Assembly (NCBI GenBank): GCA_026636295.1
Contig: CP089450.1
Coordinates: 186,001 to 250,000, forward strand
Origin: Medakamo hakoo
Taxonomy: Eukaryota > Chlorophyta > Trebouxiophyceae > Coccomyxaceae
Reading direction: 5' to 3'
Length of the DNA: 64,000 nucleotides
Shown one piece after another: positions 30,564-40,100 of this stretch (position 1 is its first letter; every line of letters begins with the position of its first letter). The notes under the pieces are model-generated. The model had not been told where the DNA came from, ran no database searches, and worked only from the letters and a program-made list of their open reading frames with translations. A program made the position numbers and the translations under genes.

Positions 30564-31520
30564 TCATTTCGCCGCCCCAGCCTTTTTGAGTTGGCCCATC
30601 AAACTGGCCATCTCCACCGCCGTCACCGCGGCTTCAAACCCCTTGTTCCCGACTTTGCCGCCCGCCCGGTCCAGGGCCTGTTCCATGGTGTCGGTTGTCA
30701 GGACGCCAAAGACGACCGGCACTCCCGTGGCAGACGCCGCGTTCAGCAGCCCGGACGTGGCGGCAGAACACACGGCTTCGTAGTGCGTGGTGGCGCCGCG
30801 GACAACGGCGCCGATGGCGACGACGGCGGCGTAGGAACCCGAGCCGGCCATGGCCTGGGCGACGAGCGGGAGCTCAAACGAGCCGGGGACCCACACGACC
30901 TGGGGAGGTTTTTTTCGAGGGGGAGGCAGGGCGTGAGAGACGGGCGGGACAAGCCAGGCAGGGCGCGTGTGCACGGAGAGAGAGAGAGGGAGCACACGCC
31001 ACCACCCACCAAAACCAAAACTCACGTCCACGGCATCGCCCCCAGCGCCGTGGCGGGCAAAGCCGTCGAGCGCCCCCGCCAGGAGCGGGCGCGTGACCAA
31101 GTCGTTGAACCGGGCGACGGCGATGGCGAAACGCGGGGAACCGGCGCCTGGGCCGGCGTCGAGGTGGCCGACGAAGGTGCGTGGGGACGCGCTTGAAGTG
31201 GCGGGCGTGGCGGCCGGGGGCTGGAGGCGGCGGCGAGGAGCTGTTGTGAGGGTGGGATGGGAGTGGCTAGGTGAGCCGTCGGGCCTAGTGCGGAAGGAAA
31301 AAAACGCGACCGCCGCGGCACGACAGCCGTCCCCATTCCCCGCATGTGACATGCGTGCGTGTGCACATGCACTCTTTCTCATTGGGCCCACACCAAACAC
31401 ATCGACCTCACCCGCGCGTGGGGCCAAGCGCGGGCCGTGCAGGGGAGCACATGCGCCGACGGCGGCCGACGTGCGGGCCGTTGTTGCGGCGCAGCGCGAG
31501 CTGGTCGCGGCAGTGTGCAT
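30564..31520 (-). CDS. 6,7-dimethyl-8-ribityllumazine synthase, plastid
   Basis: Penultimate enzyme of riboflavin synthesis, expected in plastids. Three exons (31412-31520, 31026-31240, 30564-30899) give 219 residues. The first 75 residues are a Ser/Ala/Arg/Thr-rich leader. The mature enzyme shows FAIAVARFNDLVTRPLL, then VVWVPGSFELPLVAQAMA, AAVVAIGAVVRGATTHYEAVC (catalytic-region His), VPVVFGVLTTDTMEQALDRAGG and GNKGFEAAVTAVEMASLM. All are canonical lumazine synthase signatures. Junctions are phase 1 and phase 0. It is head-to-head with the alpha-amylase gene. Confidence 0.95.
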   Translation of the reverse strand: MHTAATSSRCAATTARTSAAVGACAPLHGPRLAPRAGEVDVFGVGPMRKSACAHARMSHAGNGDGCRAAAVAFFSFRTRPDGSPSHSHPTLTTAPRRRLQPPAATPATSSASPRTFVGHLDAGPGAGSPRFAIAVARFNDLVTRPLLAGALDGFARHGAGGDAVDVSFGFGGWWRVLPLSLSVHTRPAWLVPPVSHALPPPRKKPPQVVWVPGSFELPLVAQAMAGSGSYAAVVAIGAVVRGATTHYEAVCSAATSGLLNAASATGVPVVFGVLTTDTMEQALDRAGGKVGNKGFEAAVTAVEMASLMGQLKKAGAAK

Positions 31521-31710
31521 GGCTTGTTGAGGAGGAGACGGGCGTGTGCACAAGTGAGGGTGTGTGTGACGGCAATGCGGACGTGTGCCCGTTGCAGCGC
31601 CTGCTTGTCGTGTTTTTTTTTTCTCCACTCTGCTATGCAAGCGGCGGCGACCCATTTCCCTCAACGAAAAGCGAGAGGAACCAACCGCCCCGCCCGTCCG
31701 TCACGGGGGC
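31521..31710. promoter_or_regulatory. 190-bp bidirectional promoter, lumazine synthase / alpha-amylase
   Basis: Contains a T10 run at 31612-31621. Head-to-head starts imply a shared control region. No TATA box is visible. Confidence 0.5.
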
Positions 31711-33204
31711 ATGGCCGCGCCAATTGCCGGCCCGTTGAGACGTGCGGCAGCACGCCGTGCGTGCACACCGGCCTTGCACGTGAGGAGGAGGAGGCCGGCG
31801 CCAGCCGTGTTCGCGGTGGCTGGGCGTGCGCCTTCCTCCCCCAGCCCACCCACGCCCAGTGCGGCTCCCACGCCTTCCTCCCCGCCGGCCCGGACGCTGT
31901 CGCCTCCTCCGTCTCCATCCGCTTTCGATGACGTCGTCTTACTCCAGGCTTTTTCCTGGGACAGCTGTGCGTCGACCGACGGCCGCACGTCCTGGTACGC
32001 CAGCCTCGCGGCGTCCGCGGCCGACCTCGCGTCCCTCGGCTTCACGCACGCGTGGCTGCCCCCGCCGTCCGCGTCCGTCTCGCCCGAGGGCTACCTCCCC
32101 GGCCAGCTGTATGACCTGAACTCGGCCTACGGCTCGGCGGAAGAGCTGGGCGCGTGCCTGCAGGCGCTGAAAGCGGCGGGCGTCACCCCCCTCGCCGACG
32201 CGGTGCTCAACCACCGGTGCGCCGACAGCCAGGACGCAGCGGGGGCGTGGAACGTGTTCACGGACAAGGTGGCGCACCCGGGCGCCCGCCTGGACTGGGG
32301 CCCGGCAGAGCTGGCCACGCCGCCGGACGGCCGGCCGTCGTCCTACGGCGCGCGTGGGCGGCCGGACAGCGGGGACGACTTTGCCGCGGCGCCCGACTTG
32401 GACCACACCTCGCCCGTCGTCCGCGAAGGCCTCGCCGACTGGCTGACCTGGCTCGCGTCCAGTGTCGGGTTTGGTGGCTGGCGCCTGGACTACGTCCGTG
32501 GCTACGACGCCGGCGCGGCCGCGTTTTACATGGCGGCGTCGCTGCCCCAGGACGCGTTCTGCGTCGGGGAGCTGTGGCCCGACCTCGCCTACGGCAGCGA
32601 CGGCACGCCCGCCCGGGACCAGGCGGCCGCGCTGTCGCGGATGGAGTCCTGGCTGGCCGGGGCTGAGCGCCGCGCCGCCCTGTTCGACTTCCCGCTCAAG
32701 GGCGTCCTGAACGCCGTCCTCCAAGGCGCGGCCGGGTGGGACCGGCTGGGCGGGAGCTCGGCCCCGCCCGGCCTGGCCGGCGTCGCGCGCCGCCGGGCCG
32801 TGGGGTTCCTGGACAACCACGACACGGGGCCGCCCCCGCACGGGCTGGGCCACTGGCCCTCCAGCACGGATGCCGGCGCCATCGCCCGCGGGTACGCGTA
32901 CTTGCTCACCCACCCGCTCATCCCGTGCGTGTGGGCGCCGCACCTGGACGGCGGCGGCGGCGGGAGCGTGCGCGGGGCGGTCGCCGCCCTGCTGGCCGCG
33001 CGCAAGGCGGCGCGCGTGAACGCGGCCTCCAGCCTGGAAGTCCTGGCCGCCTTCAAAGACATGTACGTGGCGCGGGTCGGGGGGGCGCTGACCGTGAAGC
33101 TCGGCCCACGGTTTGACATGGACGGCCTGCTGCCGAGCAGTGAGGACGGGTGGGCGTTGGCGTGCAGTGGCGACGGGTGGGCGGTGTGGGTGAAGGAACA
33201 GTGA
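31711..33204 (+). CDS. alpha-amylase (GH13), plant type
   Basis: Starch-degrading endo-1,4-alpha-glucanase, 497 residues, one exon. GH13 regions: ADAVLNHR (region I), GWRLDYVRGY with the nucleophile Asp260, VGELWP with the acid/base Glu287, and FLDNHDTG with Asp371. The core starts at FDDVVLLQAFSWDS, followed by TSWYASLAASAADLASLGFTHAWLPPPSASVSPEGYLPGQLYDL (quoted in two parts of the same block, residues about 95-135), as in plant AMY proteins. The first 70 residues are Arg/Pro/Ser/Ala-rich and likely a plastid leader. The C-terminal anti-parallel domain is present. Together with the LSF2-like phosphatase this gives two starch-turnover genes in the window. Confidence 0.93.
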   Translation: MAAPIAGPLRRAAARRACTPALHVRRRRPAPAVFAVAGRAPSSPSPPTPSAAPTPSSPPARTLSPPPSPSAFDDVVLLQAFSWDSCASTDGRTSWYASLAASAADLASLGFTHAWLPPPSASVSPEGYLPGQLYDLNSAYGSAEELGACLQALKAAGVTPLADAVLNHRCADSQDAAGAWNVFTDKVAHPGARLDWGPAELATPPDGRPSSYGARGRPDSGDDFAAAPDLDHTSPVVREGLADWLTWLASSVGFGGWRLDYVRGYDAGAAAFYMAASLPQDAFCVGELWPDLAYGSDGTPARDQAAALSRMESWLAGAERRAALFDFPLKGVLNAVLQGAAGWDRLGGSSAPPGLAGVARRRAVGFLDNHDTGPPPHGLGHWPSSTDAGAIARGYAYLLTHPLIPCVWAPHLDGGGGGSVRGAVAALLAARKAARVNAASSLEVLAAFKDMYVARVGGALTVKLGPRFDMDGLLPSSEDGWALACSGDGWAVWVKEQ

Positions 33205-33495
33205 GACTGTAGTGAAAAGGAAAGGCAGACGAAGGACTTTGTGAGCACCTGTGCACGTGCGTTTTTGTTTTTTCTCCCATCCCGCCTGGATGCCCCCTGG
33301 TCGGGGGCGCGAGGGTTCCGCGCATGCTCTCACAGACCGCCCAACAAGAAAAAAAGAGGCGCGACACAAGACTCCCTCCGTCGCCCTTCCCTCCTGGACC
33401 GCTGGGCGAGGCGGCCTGCCGCCTCTAGTACACCGCCCACGGGCAGAGGTTTGGACGACGGGAGAGGTGGGGGCGCATTGTGCGCGGCAAAGCAA

Positions 33496-35140
33496 ATGGA
33501 GTCGCCGCCGGCCGCCTCCGCAGCAGCGGCAGCAGCCGTCATGGCCCGCGCCGCCGCCGCGGCCGACCCGTCCACCATCAAGGACGACCAGGCGGCGTGC
33601 ACGTACAAGGGTTTGCTGCGCGAATCCGTGCGGCTCCACCCAGAGCGCGCACCGTCCTTTTCGGCGATGGCCGGCGCGAGCACCGCCAGAGACCTCATCG
33701 ACCCGGCCCGCCTCCGCTTCGTCAAACGGGTCGGGTCGGGCGCCTTTGCCAAAGTCGACATCTGTGAGCTGAGCACGCCGGGCGAACCCCGGCGCACGGT
33801 GGCGGTCAAGCGCCTCATCCCGGGCGTGCACCGGCTGTCGGCGGTCGACCTGGCGGTGGAGGCGCGCATCCTGCGCACGATCCACCACCCGTACATCACG
33901 GCCTTCATCGGCGTCGGCGTCGACGGCCGGGGCGCCGGCTTCCTCGTCGAGGAGTTTGTGGGCGGTGGCACGCTCAACCGCATGGTGACGCGCCAGATGC
34001 AGAAGCCGCACAAGACCCTCTACTCGCACGCCCAGGCGGCCGTGTGGGCGGAACAGGTCGCGCTCGCCCTGGCGTACCTCCACGACGCCAACCCGGTCAT
34101 CATCCACCGGGACTTGAAGCTCGCCAACATCCTGCTGCGCGAGCCCGCCGAGCCGGGCGGCCCCCTGACGTGCGCGGTCTGCGATTTCGGGCTGTCGTCC
34201 TCCTTCATCAACCCGGCCGTCCAGCTCGCCCGCGCCCAGCTCAACCGGAGCCTGGGCCCGGAGGGCGAGCCGCCGGGCGTCGTGCTCAACAGCAGCACCG
34301 GCAATGGGGGTGGCGGTGGGGCGGACGGCGGTGCCGCCAACGGCTCCGGCACCGCTCCACCGCCGTCCGCCCTGTCCTCCACTTTCGGCCGCCTCGCGTC
34401 CGGCGGCGGCAGCGGCCGGGGTGGCCTGGGCGCCGTCGTTGAAAAGCGCGGCGAGGGAGGAGATTCGGGCTCCCGCGGGTCGGGCGGTGGGCTGCGCCGG
34501 CGCGGCAGCAGCGGCGGCGGCGGCGGCGGCGGCCTCCCGCCGCCGCACCAGGCGCCCGCGCCCCGCCCGCGGAGGATCGCGACCAAAGCCGCCGCAGACT
34601 TGACGGGGCGCACCGGCTCCTTCATGTACATGGCGCCGGAAGTGACGCGGTCCAAACCGTACTCGGAAAAAGCCGACGTCTTTTCCTTTGGCGTCGTCCT
34701 GTACCAGCTGTTTGCGCGCCAAACCTTTGCGGCCGTGCTGCTGCTATTGTCGCGGGGCGACCCCGTCGACTGCGAGGTCTACGCGGAAAAGGTGGCGCGC
34801 GGGTACCGGGTCCCCATCCCTTCACGCTGGCCGGAACCGGTGCGCGAGCTGATCGCCGCCTGCTGGGCCCAGGAACCCGAGGACCGGCCGAGCATGGATG
34901 ACGTGGCGCGGATGATTGTGCGTGTGGCAGGGTGGAGGGATGGGGTGGGTGGAGAGGAGAGGCGGGGCTGGGGGGGAGCAGCCCCTGCGAGAGCGCGCCT
35001 CCACACCACTCACCCTTTTGTCAACGACCCACACACAACAGTCCCACCTGCGCGACGCGGGCTGCTTTGACGAGTGGGACGTCGCGCGCCTCCAGGCCAT
35101 CAAAGACGCCGGGTGTTGGGCGTGCTGCGGCGTGATGTGA
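33496..35140 (+). CDS. Raf-like (TKL) protein kinase with a large activation-loop insert and CaaX-type end
   Basis: Two exons (33496-34917 and 35042-35140), 506 residues. Kinase landmarks: VGSGAFAKV (79-87), catalytic Lys105 in TVAVKR, HRDLKLANILL (204-214), DFG (230-232), YMAPEV (378-383) and DVFSFGVVLYQLF. The TKL/Raf-like class is suggested by these motifs. Between DFG and APE lie about 150 residues, mostly Gly/Ser/Arg low complexity (about 255-365), where 25-35 is usual. The second exon encodes only the C-terminal 32 residues and ends CWACCGVM; CGVM fits a farnesylation CaaX box with an adjacent Cys for palmitoylation. The start is the first in-frame ATG with purine context. Confidence 0.85.
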
Positions 35141-35940
35141 GTTTTTGAGGTTTGAGTTTCTTTTGGGGGCGGCGCGCAAGCCGGCTTAGCCGGCTGTGGT
35201 GGGCGTGGTTGGCTCGGGAAGCACTTGTTTGGGGAAGGGGGCGGGGCGTGAAGTGTGTTGAAGCGTGAAAAGGAAAAAGCGGAAACCGTGAGAAGGTTGA
35301 TGGAAAGAGTGCGCGGGCGGTGGGTTGCGAGAGCGTGCAGCTAGTGCAGCGCCAGACCGCATTGCGTTTGCCAAGTACGCCTCGCGACGCCGCCCGCCTC
35401 GCGTGCTCCGTGCCCTCCACGCCGCTTCCAGCTCTCGTCTCCAGGCTCTAGAGCACCGCTTCAGGTGCGTGAAAGGTTGTGCATTGGCCTGAGAGGCGTC
35501 GGTTGTCGCGGACCGTCCTCCTCCTGCCCGACGCTCTTGCCCCCCGCGTCGGAGCGCGGCTAGCCCCGCACGCGCAAGGCCGTGCGGGTGCACTACCACG
35601 GCTCTAGCTCGCCCGCCTTGCCGGCTCGACCTTCTTGGTGAACGTCACAGACGCCGCTGAGAGCGACAGATGCGCTGCCTGGCCCTTTCTCAAGCCTCTC
35701 GCGCCGACCTTACTAGCCCCCGGGCGCACGCGCGCGCTCGCGCGGGCAGCGACCGATTGTCGCTGCTCTTTTTCCCGTCCCGGCGCTGGGGCCTGTTCTG
35801 AGGCCCGCCACCCCTGCCTCCCTCCTCCGTCGACGATGGGACGTCCTCAAGCCTGGGCTTGATACACGCAATCACTCACGAACCCCCAAACAAATGGCAC
35901 CCTCCCCGACCCACTCAAAAACCTCTCTCTCTCCCAGACC
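35141..35940. other. 800-bp intergenic region, no gene recognised
   Basis: Between two same-strand genes. Base composition is less extreme than in coding DNA and open frames are short. AGCCGGCT occurs twice at about 35181-35200. I tried to find a tRNA or snRNA and saw none. A pyrimidine tract followed by CAG just before the esterase ATG (35935-35937) suggests a 5'-UTR intron, in which case part of this region is transcribed leader. Confidence 0.4.
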
Positions 35941-36876
35941 ATGCGCCGCGCCGCCCGCCTGGCGGCCGCGGCCCTGGCCTGCCTGCTCCTGGCAGCGTCC
36001 GCGGTCTTTGCCCAGGACTCGTCCGTCGCCGACGCGGAAAAAGCCCGCATGCTCGTCAAGCAGGTGAAAGGCTCGCTCCCCAACATCGCCAAGTTTGGGT
36101 ACGGCGGCTGCTGCACGCCGTCCGGCCCCAACACCAAAGGCCTGGTCTCCGGCCCCGCGCCGCAGTCCAACACCTCCTCCCTCCCGCCCACGGACGCGTC
36201 CGGCCGCCCGCTGACGGGCTTGTTGAAGCTGGGCCTGGCCACGGGGTCCGGCCGGGACGGCTACGTCTTCGTGCCGCCGTCCTACACGCCGGACGTCCCC
36301 ACCCCGCTCATCGTCACGCTGCACGGCGCGAACAAGACGGCCTTCAACGGCATGGCCACGCTCATCGACGAGGCGACGGCCGCGGGCGTCATCCTCGTCG
36401 CGCCGTCCTCGCGCGAGGCCACGACCTGGGACATGTTTGGCGGCGGCGGGTACGGCGCGGACGTGTCGTACATCAACGCCTCCATTGCCCAGGTGGCGGA
36501 CGTCTTCAACGTCGACCGCGCGCGGCTCGGCATCCAAGGCTTTTCCGACGGCGCGACGTACGCGCTGTCGCTGGGCCTGGCCAATGGCAAGGTGTTCACG
36601 CACGTCATCGCCTTCTCGCCCGGCGGGCTGGCCCCGCCGTCCCTGTCCGGCAACCCGGCCGTCTTTGTCTCGCAGGGCACGAAGGACACCCTGTTCCCGA
36701 AAGCCCAGGCGGGCGACGCCGTCGTGTGCCAGCTGGTCGCCAACCAGTACGACGTGACGTACGTCCCCTTCCCGGGCGGGCATGAAGTGCCGCAGAAAGT
36801 GGCGCAGGCGGCCATGAACTGGTTCTTAGGTGACACCGTCACGACGAGCGTGCCCGCGGGGACGTGCGGCGCGTGA
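35941..36876 (+). CDS. secreted esterase, PHB-depolymerase/phospholipase-carboxylesterase type
   Basis: A 311-residue single-exon protein with a clear signal peptide (MRRAARLAAAALACLLLAAS, cleavage expected near AVFA). The serine hydrolase triad is visible: GFSDGATYAL with nucleophile Ser202, SQGTKDTLFP supplying Asp, and FPGGHEVP supplying His. The oxyanion segment is LIVTLHGANK. The overall pattern resembles extracellular poly(3-hydroxybutyrate)-depolymerase-like and feruloyl-esterase-like hydrolases; the substrate is unknown. Several Cys (GGCCTP, VVCQL, GTCGA) fit disulfides outside the cell. Confidence 0.85.
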   Translation: MRRAARLAAAALACLLLAASAVFAQDSSVADAEKARMLVKQVKGSLPNIAKFGYGGCCTPSGPNTKGLVSGPAPQSNTSSLPPTDASGRPLTGLLKLGLATGSGRDGYVFVPPSYTPDVPTPLIVTLHGANKTAFNGMATLIDEATAAGVILVAPSSREATTWDMFGGGGYGADVSYINASIAQVADVFNVDRARLGIQGFSDGATYALSLGLANGKVFTHVIAFSPGGLAPPSLSGNPAVFVSQGTKDTLFPKAQAGDAVVCQLVANQYDVTYVPFPGGHEVPQKVAQAAMNWFLGDTVTTSVPAGTCGA

Positions 36877-37177
36877 GGGAGGAGGAGGCGAGGTGGGTGG
36901 GTGGGTGGATGGTGTGGATGATGGACACGGGAAATGGAAAATATGGAGAGGGGCTGCGCTCCCCTCTTTTCGTCCCCTCGATTTTGAGAAAAAGAACTAC
37001 GGAGAGAGTTGAGAGTTCCTGGGGAAGTGTTGAGATGTAATTCTTCCTGCTTTTTTGTCCGCCCGGGCCGAACAACGCATCCCTGCTTTCACTCTCACAC
37101 AAACACGCCACGCCGTCCCGCTCGGCGGCCAATTGGCGGCGGCGTCTCCTGCGCACATCGCCCGCCGAGACCCACGC
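36877..37177. other. intergenic region, tandem plus-strand genes
   Basis: About 300 bp with a GGTGGGTGGGTGG tract after the esterase stop. No gene is seen; it presumably contains the promoter of the giant gene that follows. Confidence 0.4.
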
Positions 37178-40100
37178 ATGCCGTCCACCACGGCAGAAGC
37201 CGGCGGGGCGGCCGCGGCATTTCAGGAGGCCGAACAAGGCGAACACACGCGGGCATCCCCTGCGCCGCGCTGCACCACTAAACGCGCCGGCCTGCCCTGG
37301 CACGGCGTGGACTTGGCGGTGGCATCGGACCAGGAGGTCGACCTGCCACCTGTGCTGCGAATCCCTAGGTTACCGGAGGATCCAGGGCTGGACGGGTTTG
37401 CGGGCGGCGGGCGGGAGGAAGAGGATGGCGCGAGCGAACGCTCGGCTGCCTCGCCCCACCACCACCACCACCACCCAGGCGCAACCAACCCTTTCGCCGA
37501 CCCGGCGCCCGCGCCGCCGCAGGCGGCCATCCTGATGCGTGCCGCCCTGACGGCGTGGGGTGGCCAACCGTCTGATGCATGCACAAACCTCACCACCCGC
37601 GTCGCGTACGCGCGGTGGCTGGCCGGGCGGCTGGGGTTGAGAGCGCTCGATGTGCCGGCTGCGCTGGGCGCCGGCCTGGCCGCGGCCGGGCGGACGCCGC
37701 GGGATTTGAAAGCGGCTGCTGGCGTTGTGAGGCTCACAGCAGCCTTGCCAGGTGTGTATGCACCCGCGGACTGGGCAGATGACGGGCCGGGCAAAGCCGC
37801 GGCGGCGGCCTGGGCGGGCGCCGAGGCGGTGCGCCTGGACGCGGCGGCGGCCGCGGCGGGCGCGGCCCCGCCCTTTGCCGGCACGCTGCGCCTGACGCTG
37901 CTCTCTTACCGCCCGGCCGCCCGCACGCCCGGCGAAGGCGGCAGTGGCAAGCTCTTGCCGTCGTCGGCCGCACGCAGTCCCGCGCTCGTGGCGGCGGCCA
38001 GGCATGGCCGGCGGCCGCCGTGGTGGGCGTGCTGTGTCGCGCCGGCCGCGCTCGAAGGCGGCGGCAGCAGCGACGACGATGAGGCAGGCGCCGCACGGCC
38101 GCGCGGGCGGGGCGGGCCGCCCCCTCGACGCCGCCCAGCCGCCTACGCCCAGGTTTGGCTACACGCCCCGCCGCCGGCGTTACAAGCCGCGCCGTCGCTG
38201 CTGTCCACGCCGTCCCTGGGCGGCTCCAAAAAGAGGGGCGGGGGGAGCGGCGGCGGCGCTGTCCCGGCCATGCCCCCCCCGCCTCCACCGCCCTCCTCCA
38301 CCCCTCTGTTCCGTGGCCCGACCGCCAAACGCGGCGCCAGTGCCGCCTGGGGCGTGGCGACACCCACCCTCTCCGTCCCGGGCCCCGGCTGCGGCCTGGA
38401 AGTGCGGGTGTGCGATGACGTGCGTGGGGATGGAGGTGGTGGGTGCGCGGCCGGCGCCGCCCGCCCTTCCACCTCCTCGCCCGCCCGCCGGTTCCTGGGC
38501 CGCGGTGGCGGCGTCGACGGCGCCCACACACCCGACCCCGTCATTGGCACGGCGCGCTTAGCCTTGGCCGACGTCATCCGCGCCCACGGCCGGGGCGGCG
38601 GCGGCGGCGCGGTGTGGGCGCTGCCGCTCTATTCTGCTGGAGGCAATGGAGCGGCAGCGCTGCCGCCGTCCGTGTCCACTGTCGGCACGCCGCTGGTCGG
38701 CGGCACGCCCCTGCTGCCCACCGACAACGGACCCACACCCTTGCCGGGCGCCGCCGCCGCGCGAGGCGACTTGGTCGGCGTCGTCCGCGTGGCCATTGAT
38801 TTCCTGGTCGAAGAGCGCACAGAAGGTGGGTGCGGCGACGAGCCCGCCCCCCCGCCCTCCATCCCCGCCACCTCCCGCCCGCACGCCGCGTTTGACGAGC
38901 TGACAACGGCGCTGTGGAAGGACTGGCGGGCGGCGCGTGGCGAGCTGGCGGCGCTGGAGCGGGAAGAGGAGGAGGCGGCGCTGGCGGCGGCGGTCGCCGA
39001 GATTGAAGGCGACGGACCCGGCCCCCTGGAGGCCGGCCTCGGCCCGCCACGGCCGCCGCCGACGGCCGAACCCAGGCCTGGCGCCCTGCCACCGCCGCCT
39101 TTACCACCCCCGCCCCCCGACGCTGACACGCCCGGCGAGCTGCCGGGCGTGCCGGGCCTGGCGGCGGTGGTGGAGTTGAGGGCTCGTGCCGCGGCGGTCG
39201 CCGGGGACTCCGCCTCCACCGCTGCTGCTGCCGCGGCAGTCTTGCCGGGCGATGCCTGGCTGCACGCGGCCCGCGGCGCGGCGGCCCTGCTCCGCGTCCG
39301 CCCGGCCGGCCAACAGGTCGCCCTGCTGCGGTGCGCGCTGCGCGGCTGGGCCGACGCGGTCGGGGTCGCGGCGGGCGGGCGGCCGAGCGGCGGCACGGCC
39401 GCCGTCGGAGAACTCGCTGCAGACTTGTGGGCGCCGCTGGCTGCGGCCGCACGGGCCGGCGCGCTCACGGAGCGCGAAGCGGCGGGGCTGCAAGCGGCGG
39501 GCGGGCCCGCCGTCGAGCAAGCGCTGGCCCTGGTGGAGGCGTACCCCCGGCTGTGGGGCGGGTGGGGAGGCGAGGGCGGCGACGACGGCGGCTCGGCCGC
39601 CTCTACCACCGCCGCCGGCGTGCGCACAGCCTCCGCCGCCCTTCGGCTGCTGGCCCTGGCCGTGAGGTGGGATGACGCCGACGTGAAAGGTTTGGCGGAG
39701 CCGCTGGCGGCGCACGTGCGGCGCGCGGCCCGCAGGCAGATGGTGGCGGCGGCAGGCGCGTCCGCGGCAGTCTTGACGAGTGGTGACGGCGCGGACGCCC
39801 TGGCGTGCGCGGCGGGTGCGGCCGTGGAAACCGCCGCCGCGGGCTTGGCCGCCGACGTCGCCCTGCGCCCGGCGTTCTCTCCCGCGCTCGACCCCGCGGC
39901 GGTGGCTGGGAAGGTTCGCTATGCCACCGTCGCTCGCTTGGCGGCCGCTGCGCTGGCCGCCGCGGGTGGAGACACCGCCACGCCCACCGCCGCGGACGGC
40001 ACCTTACTCCCACCCGGACCCGCCGCACCGCCGCCCGCCTACAGCCCGGCAGTCCAGCGCTTGGAAGACGAGCTGCGGCGGTTGCATGCCGGGTTGGTGG

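Noticed and set aside
31939-34722. Minus-strand open frame of 927 codons
   Set aside because: Antisense to the alpha-amylase and Raf-like kinase, both of which have full catalytic motifs.
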